Notes: generated by a model from the sequence alone, not told the origin. Numbered from the stretch's first letter, positions 1 through 8,388 are shown. The stretch: 64,000 nucleotides of DNA from Propioniciclava coleopterorum (GCF_011393335.1 NZ_CP049865.1:2374722-2438721); one strand, 5' to 3'. Program-made: numbers and translations.

Positions 1-151
1 CATCAGCCTGGAGGGGCTCGTCGCCTCCACGGGCGTCCCGAAGCGGCGGCTGTGCCGCGCGTGCTTCGACGGGCAGTATCCGTTGCCGGTGCCCGCCGGC
101 GTCGCCGAGGAGATGCGCCTCAACGTGCAGCAGGAGGAGACCGATGAGTGA
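1..151 (+). CDS. purF: Amidophosphoribosyltransferase, C-terminal end (partial)
   Basis: This is the last ~49 codons of a gene entering from the left edge, read from base 2 to the TGA at 149-151. The visible peptide contains the C-terminal signature of actinobacterial PurF (a serine-leucine-glutamate-glycine-leucine stretch followed by a CRACFDGQYP-like segment). PurF transfers ammonia from glutamine to PRPP and commits carbon to purine synthesis. The stop overlaps the purM ATG by 8 bp, so the two are translationally coupled, as in many actinobacteria. Identity rests on the short tail plus the neighbour; catalytic residues lie outside the window. Confidence 0.85.
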   Translation, partial: ISLEGLVASTGVPKRRLCRACFDGQYPLPVPAGVAEEMRLNVQQEETDE

Positions 152-1207
152 GCCCACCAGCGCCTACGCCGCGGCCGGCGTGGACATCGAGGCCGGGGAC
201 CGCGCCGTCGAACTGATGAAGGCCCACGTGGCCCGCACGCGGCGTCCCGAGGTGCTGGGCGGCCTGGGCGGCTTCGCCGGCTTCTTCGACGCCTCCGCCT
301 TCAAGAACTACGACCACCCGGTGCTCGCCACGTCCACCGACGGCGTCGGCACCAAGGTCGCGATCGCGCAGGCGCTCGACAAGCACGACACGATCGGCTT
401 CGACCTCATCGGGATGCTCGTGGACGACCTGGTCGTCGTCGGCGCCGAGCCGCTGTTCGTCACCGACTACATCGCAACCGGCAAGGTCGTCCCCGAGCGG
501 ATCGCCGCGATCGTGCAGGGCATCGCCGCCGCGTGCGAGGCCGCGGGTGCGTCGCTGCTCGGCGGCGAGACCGCCGAACACCCCGGCCTGCTGGACCCCG
601 ACGAGTACGACATCGCCGGCGCCACGACCGGCGTCGTCGAGCGCGACAGGATCCTCGGCCCCGACCGCGTCCGCCCCGGCGACGTGGTGCTGGGCCTGGC
701 GGCGTCCGGGCTGCACTCGAACGGCTACTCGCTGGTGCGGCACGTGCTGCTCGAGCGGGCGGGCTGGGCGCTGGACCGCGACGTCCCCGAACTGGATCGG
801 ACGCTGGGGGAGGAACTCCTGACCCCCACGCGCGTCTACGCCCGCGACATCCTCGCCCTGATCGACACCGCCCCCGTGCACGCGATCAGCCACATCACCG
901 GCGGCGGCCTGGCCAACAACCTCGTGCGGGTGCTGCCCGCGGGCGTCCGCGCGACGCTGCGGCGCGACTCCTGGACGCCGGCCCCGATCTTCTCGCTCGT
1001 GCAGCAGGTCGGAGGGGTCTCGCAGGCCGACATCGAGGCCACCCTGAACATGGGCGTCGGCATGGCGCTCGTCGTCCCGCAGGACTCGGTGGACGCCCTC
1101 GCGCGGGAGGCGTCCGAGCGCGGGCTGGACCCGTGGGTGATGGGGAGGTCTCGGCCGCCGAGGGCGAGGCCACGGTCGCGTTGGTCGGCGAGCACGGCGG
1201 CGCGTAG
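144..1207 (+). CDS. purM: Phosphoribosylformylglycinamidine cyclo-ligase (AIR synthetase), frameshifted near its 3' end
   Basis: PurM closes the imidazole ring of AIR using ATP in the fifth step of purine synthesis. The protein has the family hallmarks in order: DGVGTK near residue 69, the VDDLVVVGAEPLF segment, LLGGETAEHPG, GLHSNGYSLVR and HITGGGLANNL. The ATG at 144 overlaps purF. After codon ~333 (DPWVMG) the frame runs into unrelated Arg/Pro-rich sequence, while the correct ending (EVSAAEGEATVALVGEHGGA, stop 1205-1207) lies in the next frame. Adding one G to the GGGG run at 1142-1145 restores a normal ~354-residue protein. A frameshift in an essential-type biosynthetic gene at a homopolymer is most simply a sequence error. 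Confidence 0.93.
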
Positions 1208-1393
1208 CCGGTCCCACCCGGGTCGGTATCGACCCTGGTCGCGGGTCCGCTCGGCACCGGTTCCTCGCGCAGGTCCGGCGTGTCCATGCCCGCCCGTCGG
1301 CTTTGTCCACGCCTCGAACTCGGGTACCATCGGCGTCACGAACAGAACCTCACGCGGCTAGACCGCCATGAAGCTAAGGGGGTCGACCCGGAC

Positions 1394-1633
1394 ATGGGGC
1401 GCGGCCGTGCAAAGGCGAAGCAGACCAAGGTCGCTCGCGATCTGAAGTACCGTACCTTCGACACCGATTTCTCCTCCCTGGAGCGTGAGCTCCGCGGTGG
1501 CCAGTCGCCGTACGGCGCCTCCGCCGCCGAGGACGACGTCGACGACACCGAGGACGAATACGACGACGATCCGTACGCGGACGACGACGACGAAGCCGAC
1601 GATGACGACGCTGCAGGACGCGGCGGGTACTGA
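1394..1633 (+). CDS. DUF3073 family small acidic-tailed protein
   Basis: A 79-residue protein beginning MGRGRAKAKQTKVARDLKY, the strongly conserved basic N-terminus of the actinobacterial DUF3073 family, followed by an FSSLERELRG segment and a tail made almost wholly of Asp, Glu and Tyr. The open frame extends upstream to 1280, but the conserved family start at 1394 preceded by an AAGGGGG ribosome-binding site at 1376-1382 decides the start. Function is unknown; the family is nearly always found close to purM/purF in actinobacteria, which matches this position. The basic head could bind nucleic acid, but that is inference. Confidence 0.85.
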   Translation: MGRGRAKAKQTKVARDLKYRTFDTDFSSLERELRGGQSPYGASAAEDDVDDTEDEYDDDPYADDDDEADDDDAAGRGGY

Positions 1634-2615
1634 TCGACCACACCCCCAACGGTGGCGACCCGATCCTCTGGAGGGGTTCGAGCACCGCGATCTGCCCCTG
1701 ACCGCGCAGCCGCTTCCGGGTGAGTCCCTCGATCCACTGGTCGGCACGCTGATCCGACGCTCCGATCCGGAGTTGCGGCGCAGCGCGCGGGCCGTGCTGC
1801 ACGTGCACGGGTGGAACGACTACTTCTTCCACCCGCACGTCGCCGAGTTCTACGAGGCGCAGGGTTACGCGTTCTACGCGCTCGACCTGCGCCGCTACGG
1901 CCGCAGCCTGCGCGCGGGGCAGTTCCACGGGTACATCGACGACCTCGACGACTACCGCGAGGAGATTGACGGCGCCGTCGCGGCGATCCGGCGCGAGCAC
2001 TCCCACCTGGTCCTCACGGGCCACTCCACGGGCGGGCTGATCACGACGCTGTGGGCGGGCGACCGCCCGGGGCGGATCGACGCCCTGGTCCTCAACTCGC
2101 CGTGGCTCGACATGTGGGGGCCGGTGGGCATCGGAAGCCTCATGCGCCCGATCGTGGGCCCGATCGGCAAGCGGAACCCGACGTCCCCGCTGAAGATGCC
2201 GGAGGGTGAGGAGCCGATCTACGCGATGGCCACGCACGTCGACTTCGGCGGCGAGTGGAACTACTCCCTGGACTGGAAGTCCGCCGGCTCGGAGGTCGTC
2301 CGCCTCGGCTGGGTGCGGGCCATCCTCAACGGTCACGCCCGCGTCGCCCGCGGCCTGCCGATCGACTGCCCGGTGCTGGTGACGATCTCCGCCCGGACGG
2401 CCTTCCTGCGGCGCTACAGCGAGGAGGCCAGGACCGCCGACGTCGTGCTGAACGTGGACCGGATCGCCGCAGCGTCCTGGCACCTGGGGGACGCCGTGAC
2501 GCTGATCCGCATCGAGGGCGGCATGCACGACCTGAGCCTGTCCCTGCCCGAGCCACGGCAGCGCTGGTTCGACGCCGTGGCGACGTGGCTGCACGCCTAC
2601 GGCCCGAGCGCCTGA
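1602..2615 (+). CDS. Alpha/beta hydrolase (serine aminopeptidase S33-type, lysophospholipase-like)
   Basis: A ~337-residue cytosolic alpha/beta-hydrolase. The oxyanion-hole strand HVHGWNDYFF, the nucleophile elbow GHSTGG and a late GGMHDLSLS segment carrying the probable catalytic His are all present, in normal order and spacing. The substrate cannot be read from sequence; monoacylglycerol lipase/lysophospholipase-like enzymes have this layout. The ATG at 1602 overlaps the DUF3073 gene by 32 bp; the frame is open further upstream, but that part is a Thr/Arg-rich shadow of the DUF3073 acidic tail. There is no signal peptide. Confidence 0.8.
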   Translation: MTTLQDAAGTDRPHPQRWRPDPLEGFEHRDLPLTAQPLPGESLDPLVGTLIRRSDPELRRSARAVLHVHGWNDYFFHPHVAEFYEAQGYAFYALDLRRYGRSLRAGQFHGYIDDLDDYREEIDGAVAAIRREHSHLVLTGHSTGGLITTLWAGDRPGRIDALVLNSPWLDMWGPVGIGSLMRPIVGPIGKRNPTSPLKMPEGEEPIYAMATHVDFGGEWNYSLDWKSAGSEVVRLGWVRAILNGHARVARGLPIDCPVLVTISARTAFLRRYSEEARTADVVLNVDRIAAASWHLGDAVTLIRIEGGMHDLSLSLPEPRQRWFDAVATWLHAYGPSA

Positions 2616-2718
2616 GCGGCGCGGCCCGGAGCTGCCGGCGATCCCGCGCCCGGGACGCCCGCCGCTGGCGGCGGCCGCGCACAGCGTCTGCGGGAAGGCC
2701 CTGATCCGCGGCGGGGAT

Positions 2719-2752
2719 GAAGAAAACCGCCGGCGAGGGACTCGCGCGGCGG
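2719..2752 (-). terminator. Rho-independent terminator of the tRNA-Phe/Asp transcript
   Basis: On the minus strand a GC-rich hairpin (CCGCC...GCGAG, short loop, CTCGC...GGCGG) at about 2727-2752 is followed directly by TTTTCTTC (2719-2726). It lies just downstream of tRNA-Phe, the last gene of the two-tRNA transcript. Confidence 0.7.
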
Positions 2753-2774
2753 TGGTGAAGCAACGGTGGAACGG

Positions 2775-2851
2775 TGGTGGCCAGGACCGGGGTCGAACCG
2801 GTGACCTTCCACTTTTCAGGCGGACGCTCGTACCAACTGAGCTACCTGGCC
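2775..2851 (-). tRNA. tRNA-Phe(GAA)
   Basis: The minus strand folds as a full cloverleaf: acceptor GGCCAGG/CCTGGCC, D-arm GCTC...GAGC, anticodon stem TCCGC/GTGGA with loop CTGAAAA (anticodon GAA), T-arm ACCGG-TTCGACC-CCGGT, discriminator A. The 74-nt body is 2778-2851 and CCA is encoded at 2775-2777. It follows tRNA-Asp by 16 bp and is probably co-transcribed with it. Confidence 0.96.
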
Positions 2852-2867
2852 ATTGCCTCTACGGCAG

Positions 2868-2941
2868 CGACCCCGACGGGACTCGAACCCGCGACCTCCG
2901 CCGTGACAGGGCGGCGCGCTAACCAACTGCGCTACGGGGCC
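2868..2941 (-). tRNA. tRNA-Asp(GTC)
   Basis: Cloverleaf on the minus strand: acceptor GGCCCCG/CGGGGTC, D-arm GCGC...GCGC, anticodon stem CCGCC/GGCGG with loop CTGTCAC (anticodon GTC), T-arm GCGGG-TTCGAGT-CCCGT, discriminator G. It is 74 nt. CCA is not encoded (CTG follows the discriminator), unlike the two neighbouring tRNAs, so its CCA must be added after transcription. Confidence 0.96.
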
Positions 2942-2978
2942 TTACATGAAGGCCGCTGCCCTTTCGGACAGCTTGAGA

Positions 2979-3008
2979 AGCATAACCCAGGTGGGGTCCA
3001 GGTGTGAA
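2979..3008 (-). promoter_or_regulatory. Probable sigma-70-type promoter for tRNA-Asp/tRNA-Phe
   Basis: The minus strand has TTCACA (3003-3008), an 18-bp spacer and TATGCT (2979-2984), ending ~38 nt upstream of the tRNA-Asp 5' end. The -10 hexamer is identical to that in front of tRNA-Glu. The rest of 2942-3230 shows no gene; several open frames there lack any family resemblance. Confidence 0.5.
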
Positions 3009-3230
3009 ATCGGCCTCGCAACCAGCGCCCCGGCGGCGGATTCCTCGTCGCCGCGCTGGTGCGGCGCGTGGCGTGCGCCTCGGGATCGTGGTGCTGGTCG
3101 TTGAGGAGCGTCATGTCCATGGTTCACGAAGCCTCGTCGAGCCCCCACGCGAAGGCCGCCCGCCGTGGCGCCGCGGCAGCAGCACGGGTGCGGGTGGGGC
3201 GTCGCGCTCGAGCGCACACCTGGGGCGGGG

Positions 3231-3276
3231 CACAAAAGTTCGACGGCCCCGCCGGACTCAGTCCGACGGGGCCGTC
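3231..3276 (-). terminator. Strong rho-independent terminator after tRNA-Glu
   Basis: A 16-bp stem (3242-3257 with 3261-3276, one mismatch at 3252/3266, loop TCA) is followed on the minus strand by GAACTTTTG. It sits 3 bp past the encoded CCA of tRNA-Glu. Confidence 0.88.
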
Positions 3277-3279
3277 ACC

Positions 3280-3355
3280 TGGCATCCCCAACGGGATTCG
3301 AACCCGTGTTGCCGCCGTGAAAGGGCGGAGTCCTGGGCCACTAGACGATGGGGAC
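3280..3355 (-). tRNA. tRNA-Glu(TTC)
   Basis: Cloverleaf on the minus strand: acceptor GTCCCCA/TGGGGAT, anticodon stem CCGCC/GGCGG with loop CTTTCAC (anticodon TTC), T-arm with TTCGAATC, discriminator G, encoded CCA at 3280-3282. The body is 73 nt. This tRNA also feeds the C5 heme pathway (hemA, hemL) encoded further along in the window. Confidence 0.96.
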
Positions 3356-3365
3356 AGGCGTGGAC

Positions 3366-3395
3366 AGCATAGGGCACGCCGGGCGCGCGCCCCAA
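3366..3395 (-). promoter_or_regulatory. Probable promoter of tRNA-Glu
   Basis: The minus strand carries TTGGGG (3390-3395), an 18-bp spacer and TATGCT (3366-3371), placing the start site a few bases from the tRNA-Glu 5' end at 3355. The -35 element is weak; the support is the repeated TATGCT and the spacing. Confidence 0.4.
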
Positions 3396-3414
3396 GTCCA
3401 CAGGGGGCGTCCCC

Positions 3415-3633
3415 TCAGGACTCCGGCCGCTCCCGGCGGGCGGCGTCCACGGTCGCGCGGGCGCCGTCGAGCCAGGCCTGGCAGCGGGCCGCGAGCTTCT
3501 CGCCCCGCTCCCACAGCGCCATCGACTCCGACAGCGGAACCTTGCCCGATTCCAGTTGCTGCACCACCTGCACCAACTGCTCGCGGGCGGCCTCGTAGCT
3601 GAGCTCCTGCTCGCCGGTGGGTGCCTGGGTCAT
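3415..3633 (-). CDS. xseB: Exodeoxyribonuclease VII small subunit
   Basis: A 72-residue all-helical protein with the XseB core: LSYEAAREQLVQVVQQLESG, PLSESMALWERGEKLAARC. XseB wraps around the helical arm of XseA in exonuclease VII, which degrades single-stranded DNA from both ends to oligonucleotides during repair. The start ATG overlaps the xseA stop by 4 bp (ATGA), so the two subunits are translationally coupled. Length is normal for the family. Confidence 0.95.
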   Translation of the reverse strand: MTQAPTGEQELSYEAAREQLVQVVQQLESGKVPLSESMALWERGEKLAARCQAWLDGARATVDAARRERPES

Positions 3634-4876
3634 GCGTCCTCCTCGGTGTCGGGATCGTGGTCATGCGGTTCGACGTCGACGACCGCGGCGGCGATGTCGC
3701 CGTCCATCAGCCGGGCGACGATGATCTCGTCGGGCTCCACCTGCTCGATGGAGGTCACGGTGCGGCCGTCGTCGGTGGTCAGGATGGCGTAGCCCCGCTG
3801 CAGCGTGGCCTGCGGCGACAGCGCCCGGATGCGCGCGATGGTGTGGCCCACGGCGTCCTGCTCGCGCTCGAGCGTCCGGGTGATGCCGCGGCGCAGGCGC
3901 CCGGCGAGGTCGTCCAGCCGCTCGGCCTGCAGCGCCAGCGCGCCGCCGGGGTCGCGCAGCACCGGTCGCGAGCGCAGGTCGTCGAGGCGCTGCTGCTCGG
4001 TGAGGACGCGGCGGGTGATCGCGCCGCGCAGCCGGCTGAGCCCGGTCGCGATGACCTGGGCCTCCGCGACGGCGTCCGGGACGACGAGCTTGGCCGCATC
4101 CGTGGGCGTGGACGCGCGGACGTCGGCGACCAGGTCGAGGATCGGGGTGTCGGTCTCGTGCCCGATCGCGGACACGACGGGGGTGCGGCAGTGGAACACC
4201 GCGCGGGCGAGGGTCTCGTCGCTGAAGGGGAGCAGGTCCTCCATGGAGCCTCCGCCGCGGGCGATGATGATCGTCTCGACGTGGTCGAGCCCGTCGAGGT
4301 GGCGCAACGCGGCCATCACCTGCTCGACGGTCTTCGGGCCCTGCACCAGCACGTGCGAGACCTCGACCCGGGCGGCCGGCCAACGCCGGGAGATGTGCTC
4401 GAGGACGTCGCGCTCGGCCGCCGAGTCCTTGCCGGTGATCAGGCCGATCGCGGCGGGCAGGAACGGCAGTCGCCGCTTGCGGTCGGGCTGAACAGCCCCT
4501 CGGCCTGCAGCGCCCGCTTGCGCTGCTCGAGGTGCGCCAGCAGCCGGCCCTCGCCGGAGGGGCGCAGGTCGCGGCACTCGAACGTCAGCGAGCCGCTGCC
4601 CTGGAACACGGTGGCGCGCACGTGGGCGGCGACGAGGGTGCCCTCGGTGAGCGGCCCGGCGGCGTCCAGGGTGGCCGTGGAGACCGACACCTGGACGCTG
4701 ACGTCGGCGAGCTTGTCGCGCAGCGTCAGGAAGTGGACGCTGTGGCCGGCGCGGCGCTTGAGCTGGACGATCTGCCCCTCCACCCAGACCGGCCCGGTGC
4801 GCTCGACCCAGCCCTTGAGGGCGGTGACCACGGCCCTCAGCGGCTGCGGGGATTCGGGAGAGCTGTCCAACGGCAC
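3630..4876 (-). CDS. xseA: Exodeoxyribonuclease VII large subunit, frameshifted
   Basis: XseA is the catalytic subunit of exonuclease VII. The N-terminal OB-fold part (about 135 residues: VWVEGQIVQLKRRAGHSVHF, LQAEGLF) is read from ATG 4876; the catalytic and coiled-coil part (IGLITGKDSAAERDV, HVLVQGPKTVEQV, IIIARGGGSMEDL, SAIGHETDTP, LQRGYAILTTDDG) is in another frame. Adding one base to the GGG run at 4485-4487 (CCC on the coding strand, after GLFSP) joins them into a ~415-residue protein of ordinary length. Catalytic-domain motifs are intact. As both halves are well conserved, a base-calling error is more likely than decay. It is followed by xseB with a 4-bp overlap. Confidence 0.92.
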
Positions 4877-4952
4877 GGCGCCAGCCTAGGGGGCGCGGCG
4901 GACGTTTTCGTCCTCGGGGTGCGTCAGGGGCGGAGAGGGCCGCCCGGCAGGC

Positions 4953-5228
4953 TCAGGGGGCGGGGTCGAAGAGGGCGACGAGCCGGGCCACCGCGGCCGG
5001 ATCGCCCGCGACGTCCACGCCCGCCTCGGCCGGCTCCGCGGCCTCGTACAGCACGCGCGTCCAGGCGGTGGAGTCGGCGACGACCCGGGCGTCCGGCTCG
5101 GGGACCGTGCCGCGGCGCACCGTGAGGCCGGCGGCGTCCACGCGAGCGACGTAGTCGTAGCCGGGGTCACCATCGCGTCGCCAGACTGGCCCTTCGCGCG
5201 TTCTGCGTATCGTCCGCTGGCTGGGCAT
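4953..5228 (-). pseudogene. SCP2-like C-terminal domain remnant, possibly of an HxlR-type regulator
   Basis: A 91-codon frame from ATG 5226-5228. From about residue 15 onward it reads like a sterol-carrier-type domain (DPGYDYVARVDAAGL, PDARVVADSTAWTRVL, GVDVAGDPAAVARLVALF). In actinobacteria this domain often forms the C-terminal half of HxlR-family winged-helix regulators of ~220 residues; here the DNA-binding half is absent. Immediately upstream is the 20-bp repeat array, which suggests truncation. The family assignment is from remembered patterns and moderate; a free-standing SCP2-like protein is the alternative. Confidence 0.4.
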
Positions 5229-5236
5229 GCCCGTCC

Positions 5237-5407
5237 GAGTCGCCCCCGTTTGTGGCAGTTGCCCCCGTAGCAAAGGGGGCGTCTGCCGCGAACGGGGGCG
5301 ACTCGTTGCGAACGGGGGCGACTCGTTGCGAACGGGGGCGACTCGTTGCGAACGGGGGCGACTCGTTGCGAACGGGGGCGGCTGGTTGCGAGCGGGGGCG
5401 ACTGGGT
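5237..5407. repeat. 20-bp G-rich tandem repeat array with an inverted leader copy
   Basis: Six consecutive 20-bp units run from 5288 to 5407. Four are identical (GCGAACGGGGGCGACTCGTT) and the last two have 2-3 substitutions each. Upstream, 5237-5250 is a perfect inverted copy of 14 bases of the unit, and 5261-5280 forms a GCCCCC/GGGGGC hairpin. The array fills the gap between ecfT and the SCP2-like remnant, where no gene is visible (5229-5467). Confidence 0.9.
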
Positions 5408-5467
5408 GTGGACCGGAGGGCTGGCCGCGCCGAGGCGGCTGCCCTGTGTCGGGTCCTCGACGCGGGC

Positions 5468-6271
5468 CTACCCCAGGAAGGCCGGGGGCAGGATGCCCTG
5501 GGAGGCCAGGCCGGCGATGATCGCCGCGGCCACCACGCCGACGAGCACCAGGTCCCCGGCGCCCAGGGGGACGGGGCGCCAGACCGTGCGCGGCCCGTCC
5601 GCCAGCCCGCGGGACTCCAGCGCCAGGGCGATCCGCTCCGCCGAGCGCACCGAGGTCGTCAGCAGCGCGAACGCGCAGCGCCCCCATCCGCGGGCGCCCA
5701 GCCGGGGGCGTCCGTCGCGTCCCAGGGGAGCGCGGACCGCGTGGGCCGCCCGGATCGTCGCCCAGCGCGCGGGCATCGCGCCGAGCATCCGATGGCCGGC
5801 GAGGATCGCGTAGGCGTAGCGCGGGCTCAGACGCACCCGCAGCAGCAGGCTCACCATCAGGTCGCGCGGCGGCGTCGTCGCCAGGAACCCGAGCGTCAGG
5901 ACGCCGATCAGCAGTCCGCGCAGGGCCAGGGCGATCCCGATGCTCAGTCCCTCGTACGTCACCCGGATCGGCGCACCGGGCCAGATCTCCGTCCCCGGGC
6001 GGCTCAGCGCGTTCACCGACACGAGTCCGACCGCGAACAGGACGAACGGCGCCTGCCCGAGCAGCAGGGTCCGCGCCGGCATCCGGGCGGTGGCGAGCAC
6101 GCCGACCAGCGCGAGCAGGTACCAGCCGGCGAGCGGGGCAGGGTCGAACATCACCAGGGTGATCAGGGACACACCCAGCAGGACGCCCACCTTCACGGTC
6201 GGTTCGCGCCGCGCGAGCCACGCGGCCGGCGCGCCGTGGTGGGCCGCGGCCGGAGGCTGTGGGGTGCTCAC
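5468..6271 (-). CDS. ykoC: ECF transporter transmembrane (T) component, YkoC-type
   Basis: A 267-residue multi-spanning membrane protein of the EcfT/CbiQ family. Hydrophobic helices occur at about residues 25-60, 65-90, 100-135 and 240-262, and the coupling-helix region carries the LESRG motif (IALALESRGLADG) that contacts the ATPase. The GTG at 6269-6271 is preceded by GGAGGAGGT and overlaps the stop of the ATPase gene (GTGA). The T subunit couples ATP hydrolysis to toppling of the YkoE substrate-binding subunit. The gene is last in the riboswitch-controlled ykoFEDC-type operon. Confidence 0.88.
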   Translation of the reverse strand: MSTPQPPAAAHHGAPAAWLARREPTVKVGVLLGVSLITLVMFDPAPLAGWYLLALVGVLATARMPARTLLLGQAPFVLFAVGLVSVNALSRPGTEIWPGAPIRVTYEGLSIGIALALRGLLIGVLTLGFLATTPPRDLMVSLLLRVRLSPRYAYAILAGHRMLGAMPARWATIRAAHAVRAPLGRDGRPRLGARGWGRCAFALLTTSVRSAERIALALESRGLADGPRTVWRPVPLGAGDLVLVGVVAAAIIAGLASQGILPPAFLG

Positions 6272-8388
6272 GGGACCTCCTCCCGGACAGTGGTCTGCCC
6301 ACGGGTGCCGTTCTGGACGGTGCGGGGCGCCTCGGTCTGTTCGCCGGGTGGTGCCGCGCGCCCGCGGTCGGCTCCCGCCGTGGTGCGTGCCAGTTCCACG
6401 GTCCTGTCGTCGAGGTCGGCCAGCAGGTCGCGCAGTTCGCGTGGCCCCGCGGACGCCTCCGCGACCCGCAGCAGCAGGTGCGGCGGGCGCAGCCGGGCCC
6501 GGTCGAGGAGGACGCGGTCCCGGAGCAGTTCGTGTGGGGTCGCGGCGGCGAGCAGCGTGCCCTCGCCCACCACGAGGACGCGGTCGGCGTGCGCGGCGAC
6601 CGCGCGCAGGTCGTGGCTCGAGAACAACACCCCCTGGCCGGCGTCGGCTGCCGCCCGCAGCGCGCGCATGGTGGTCAGCGCCGCGAGCCGGTCGAGGCCG
6701 AACGCGGGTTCGTCGGCCAGCAGGTGCGGGCGCCGATGCAGCAGCATCGCCGCGAGGCTGACGCGCCGCTGCTGCCCGCCCGAGAGCCGGAACGGGTTGC
6801 GGTCGGCCAGGCCGAGCAGACCGAACCGGGCCAGCATGGCGTCCACGCGCTCCCGCGTCTCCGGGTCGTCCGGACGCGGCAGGCCGTGCATCAGCTCCGC
6901 GCGCACGCTCGTCGCCGCGAACTGGTGCTCGGGGTTCTGGAACACCAGGCCCGGCCGCGGACCCGCCACGGACCCCGCGGCCGCCGGGATGAGCCCGGCG
7001 AGGCACGCCAGCAGGGTCGACTTGCCGCTGCCGTTGGCGCCGACCAGCGCGACCAGTTCCCCGCCGCGCAGGTCGGCGTCCACGTCGCTGAGCACCGGCC
7101 GTGCGCGCCCGCCCGGGCCGCGCCCCACGGCGAGTCCCCGCGCGACCAGCGGCGCTCCGGCCGGGGACGCGGGCGCCGCGCCCCCCTGCGCTCCGCCCCC
7201 GTGCGCGGGGCCGGTCCCGGCCGGGCGACGCCCGGCCAGCCACCGGTCGAGCAGGGCGTCGACGATTCCCGACGGGCCGCGGGCGGGGGATGCGGCGGCC
7301 GCAGCCGGTCCCCGCGCGGGGATGCTTCCGGCCGGGCGGCGCTCGGTCAGCCGGGGGTCGAGCAGGGTGCCGGTCGGGCCGAGGGCGGGGGACGCCGCGG
7401 CCGCAGGCGCTCCGCGTCCCGGCCCGGTCCCGGACGCGCCGGGCGAGGGCGGCTCCCGCCGCACTCGATGGTCAGTGTGCTGCTGGTCGCGGAGCGTCGC
7501 CCGTCCGGGATCGCGCGTTGGAGCGGGTCGTGCGGCGCCGACCACGGCGTCCGGCACGGGCGCACCCAGGAGCGCGCGCAGTTCCAGTTCGGCGGGTAGC
7601 CAGCAGCCCTGGCCCACCAGGACGCGCAGGTCGGCGTCCGAGAGGGCGCGCGGGTGGACGTCGTGCCGAACCCGACCGCTGCGGTCGAGCACCAGCCAGC
7701 GGGACGGCAGGCCGTCCAGTCCGTCCTCGCCGGCGAGTTCGTCGAGGCGGTGCTCGACCAGCACGTACGCGGCGCCCGTCGCACGCAGCGCCGACGCCAG
7801 GGCGCCGCGCACCGCGTCCACGCCGTCGGCGTCCAGCATGGAGGTGGGCTCGTCCAGCAACAGCAGCGGCGGCTCGGGGGCGATGGCGCCCGCCAGCGCC
7901 ACCCGCTGCAGTTCGCCGCCGGAGAGCTCCCCGGTCGCCCGGCCGGCGAGACCGGACGCGCCCGCCCGGGTCAGCGCGAACCGCACCGCGGGCCAGATGG
8001 CCGGCGCGGGCGCGCCGAGGTTCTCCAGCGGGAAGGCCACGTCGTCGACGACGTCGGGCAGGCACACCCCCGACTCGGGGTCCTGCGCGACCACGCCGAC
8101 CAGGTCGGCCAGCCCGGCCACGGTGCTGTCGGCGACGCTCCGGCCGGCGATCTCGGCCCGCCCGGTGACGTCGGCGTGGATCGCGTGCGGCACCGCGCCG
8201 TGCAGCAACCGCAGCAGCGTCGACTTGCCCGACCCGCTCGGCCCCAGCACCAGGACGCCCTCGCCGGGACCGATGACCAGGTCGAACGGGCCGACGCCGT
8301 CCCCGGAGCCGAAGACCGCCTCGAGCCCCGAGGTGGCGACCAGCGCGGCGCCGGGCACCTCAGCGCTCCCGCCGCTGGGCCGGGACAC
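6268..8388 (-). CDS. ykoD: ECF transporter duplicated ATPase, YkoD-type
   Basis: A 706-residue protein with two ABC domains in one chain. Domain 1 has Walker A GPSGSGKST (49-57), signature LSGGELQR, Walker B LLLLDEPTS and switch His in VLVEHR. Domain 2 has GANGSGKST, signature LSGGQQRR, Walker B with HLLADEPAFG and switch His in FSSHD. Both sites therefore look competent. The ~130-residue Ala/Pro/Arg-rich linker between the domains is unusually long and contains an internal duplication. YkoD powers uptake of thiamine or its HMP precursor with YkoC and YkoE. The GTG start lies 29 bp inside ykoE; the stop overlaps ykoC. Confidence 0.92.
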   Translation of the reverse strand: MSRPSGGSAEVPGAALVATSGLEAVFGSGDGVGPFDLVIGPGEGVLVLGPSGSGKSTLLRLLHGAVPHAIHADVTGRAEIAGRSVADSTVAGLADLVGVVAQDPESGVCLPDVVDDVAFPLENLGAPAPAIWPAVRFALTRAGASGLAGRATGELSGGELQRVALAGAIAPEPPLLLLDEPTSMLDADGVDAVRGALASALRATGAAYVLVEHRLDELAGEDGLDGLPSRWLVLDRSGRVRHDVHPRALSDADLRVLVGQGCWLPAELELRALLGAPVPDAVVGAARPAPTRDPGRATLRDQQHTDHRVRREPPSPGASGTGPGRGAPAAAASPALGPTGTLLDPRLTERRPAGSIPARGPAAAAASPARGPSGIVDALLDRWLAGRRPAGTGPAHGGGAQGGAAPASPAGAPLVARGLAVGRGPGGRARPVLSDVDADLRGGELVALVGANGSGKSTLLACLAGLIPAAAGSVAGPRPGLVFQNPEHQFAATSVRAELMHGLPRPDDPETRERVDAMLARFGLLGLADRNPFRLSGGQQRRVSLAAMLLHRRPHLLADEPAFGLDRLAALTTMRALRAAADAGQGVLFSSHDLRAVAAHADRVLVVGEGTLLAAATPHELLRDRVLLDRARLRPPHLLLRVAEASAGPRELRDLLADLDDRTVELARTTAGADRGRAAPPGEQTEAPRTVQNGTRGQTTVREEVP
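7205..7412. repeat. Imperfect ~105-bp tandem duplication in the YkoD linker
   Basis: Two neighbouring ~100-bp segments (about 7205-7312 and 7315-7412) are alike, sharing blocks such as CGGCCGGGCG, GGTCGAGCAGGG and GGGCGGGGGA. At protein level the unit reads roughly LLDxRLxxRRPAG...GPAAAAASPARGPSG. It lies entirely in the inter-domain linker, in frame, so both ATPase domains stay intact. Boundaries are approximate. Confidence 0.6.

Noticed and set aside
1142-1145. Programmed frameshift in purM
   Set aside because: No slippery heptamer or downstream pseudoknot was seen, and nine similar breaks in unrelated genes point to a technical cause.
3004-3372. Open frames in the tRNA interval
   Set aside because: They run through tRNA genes and the terminator hairpin and show no protein family resemblance.
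5288-5407. CRISPR array interpretation of the 20-bp repeats
   Set aside because: Units abut directly with no spacers, unit length is below the CRISPR range and no cas genes are in the window.
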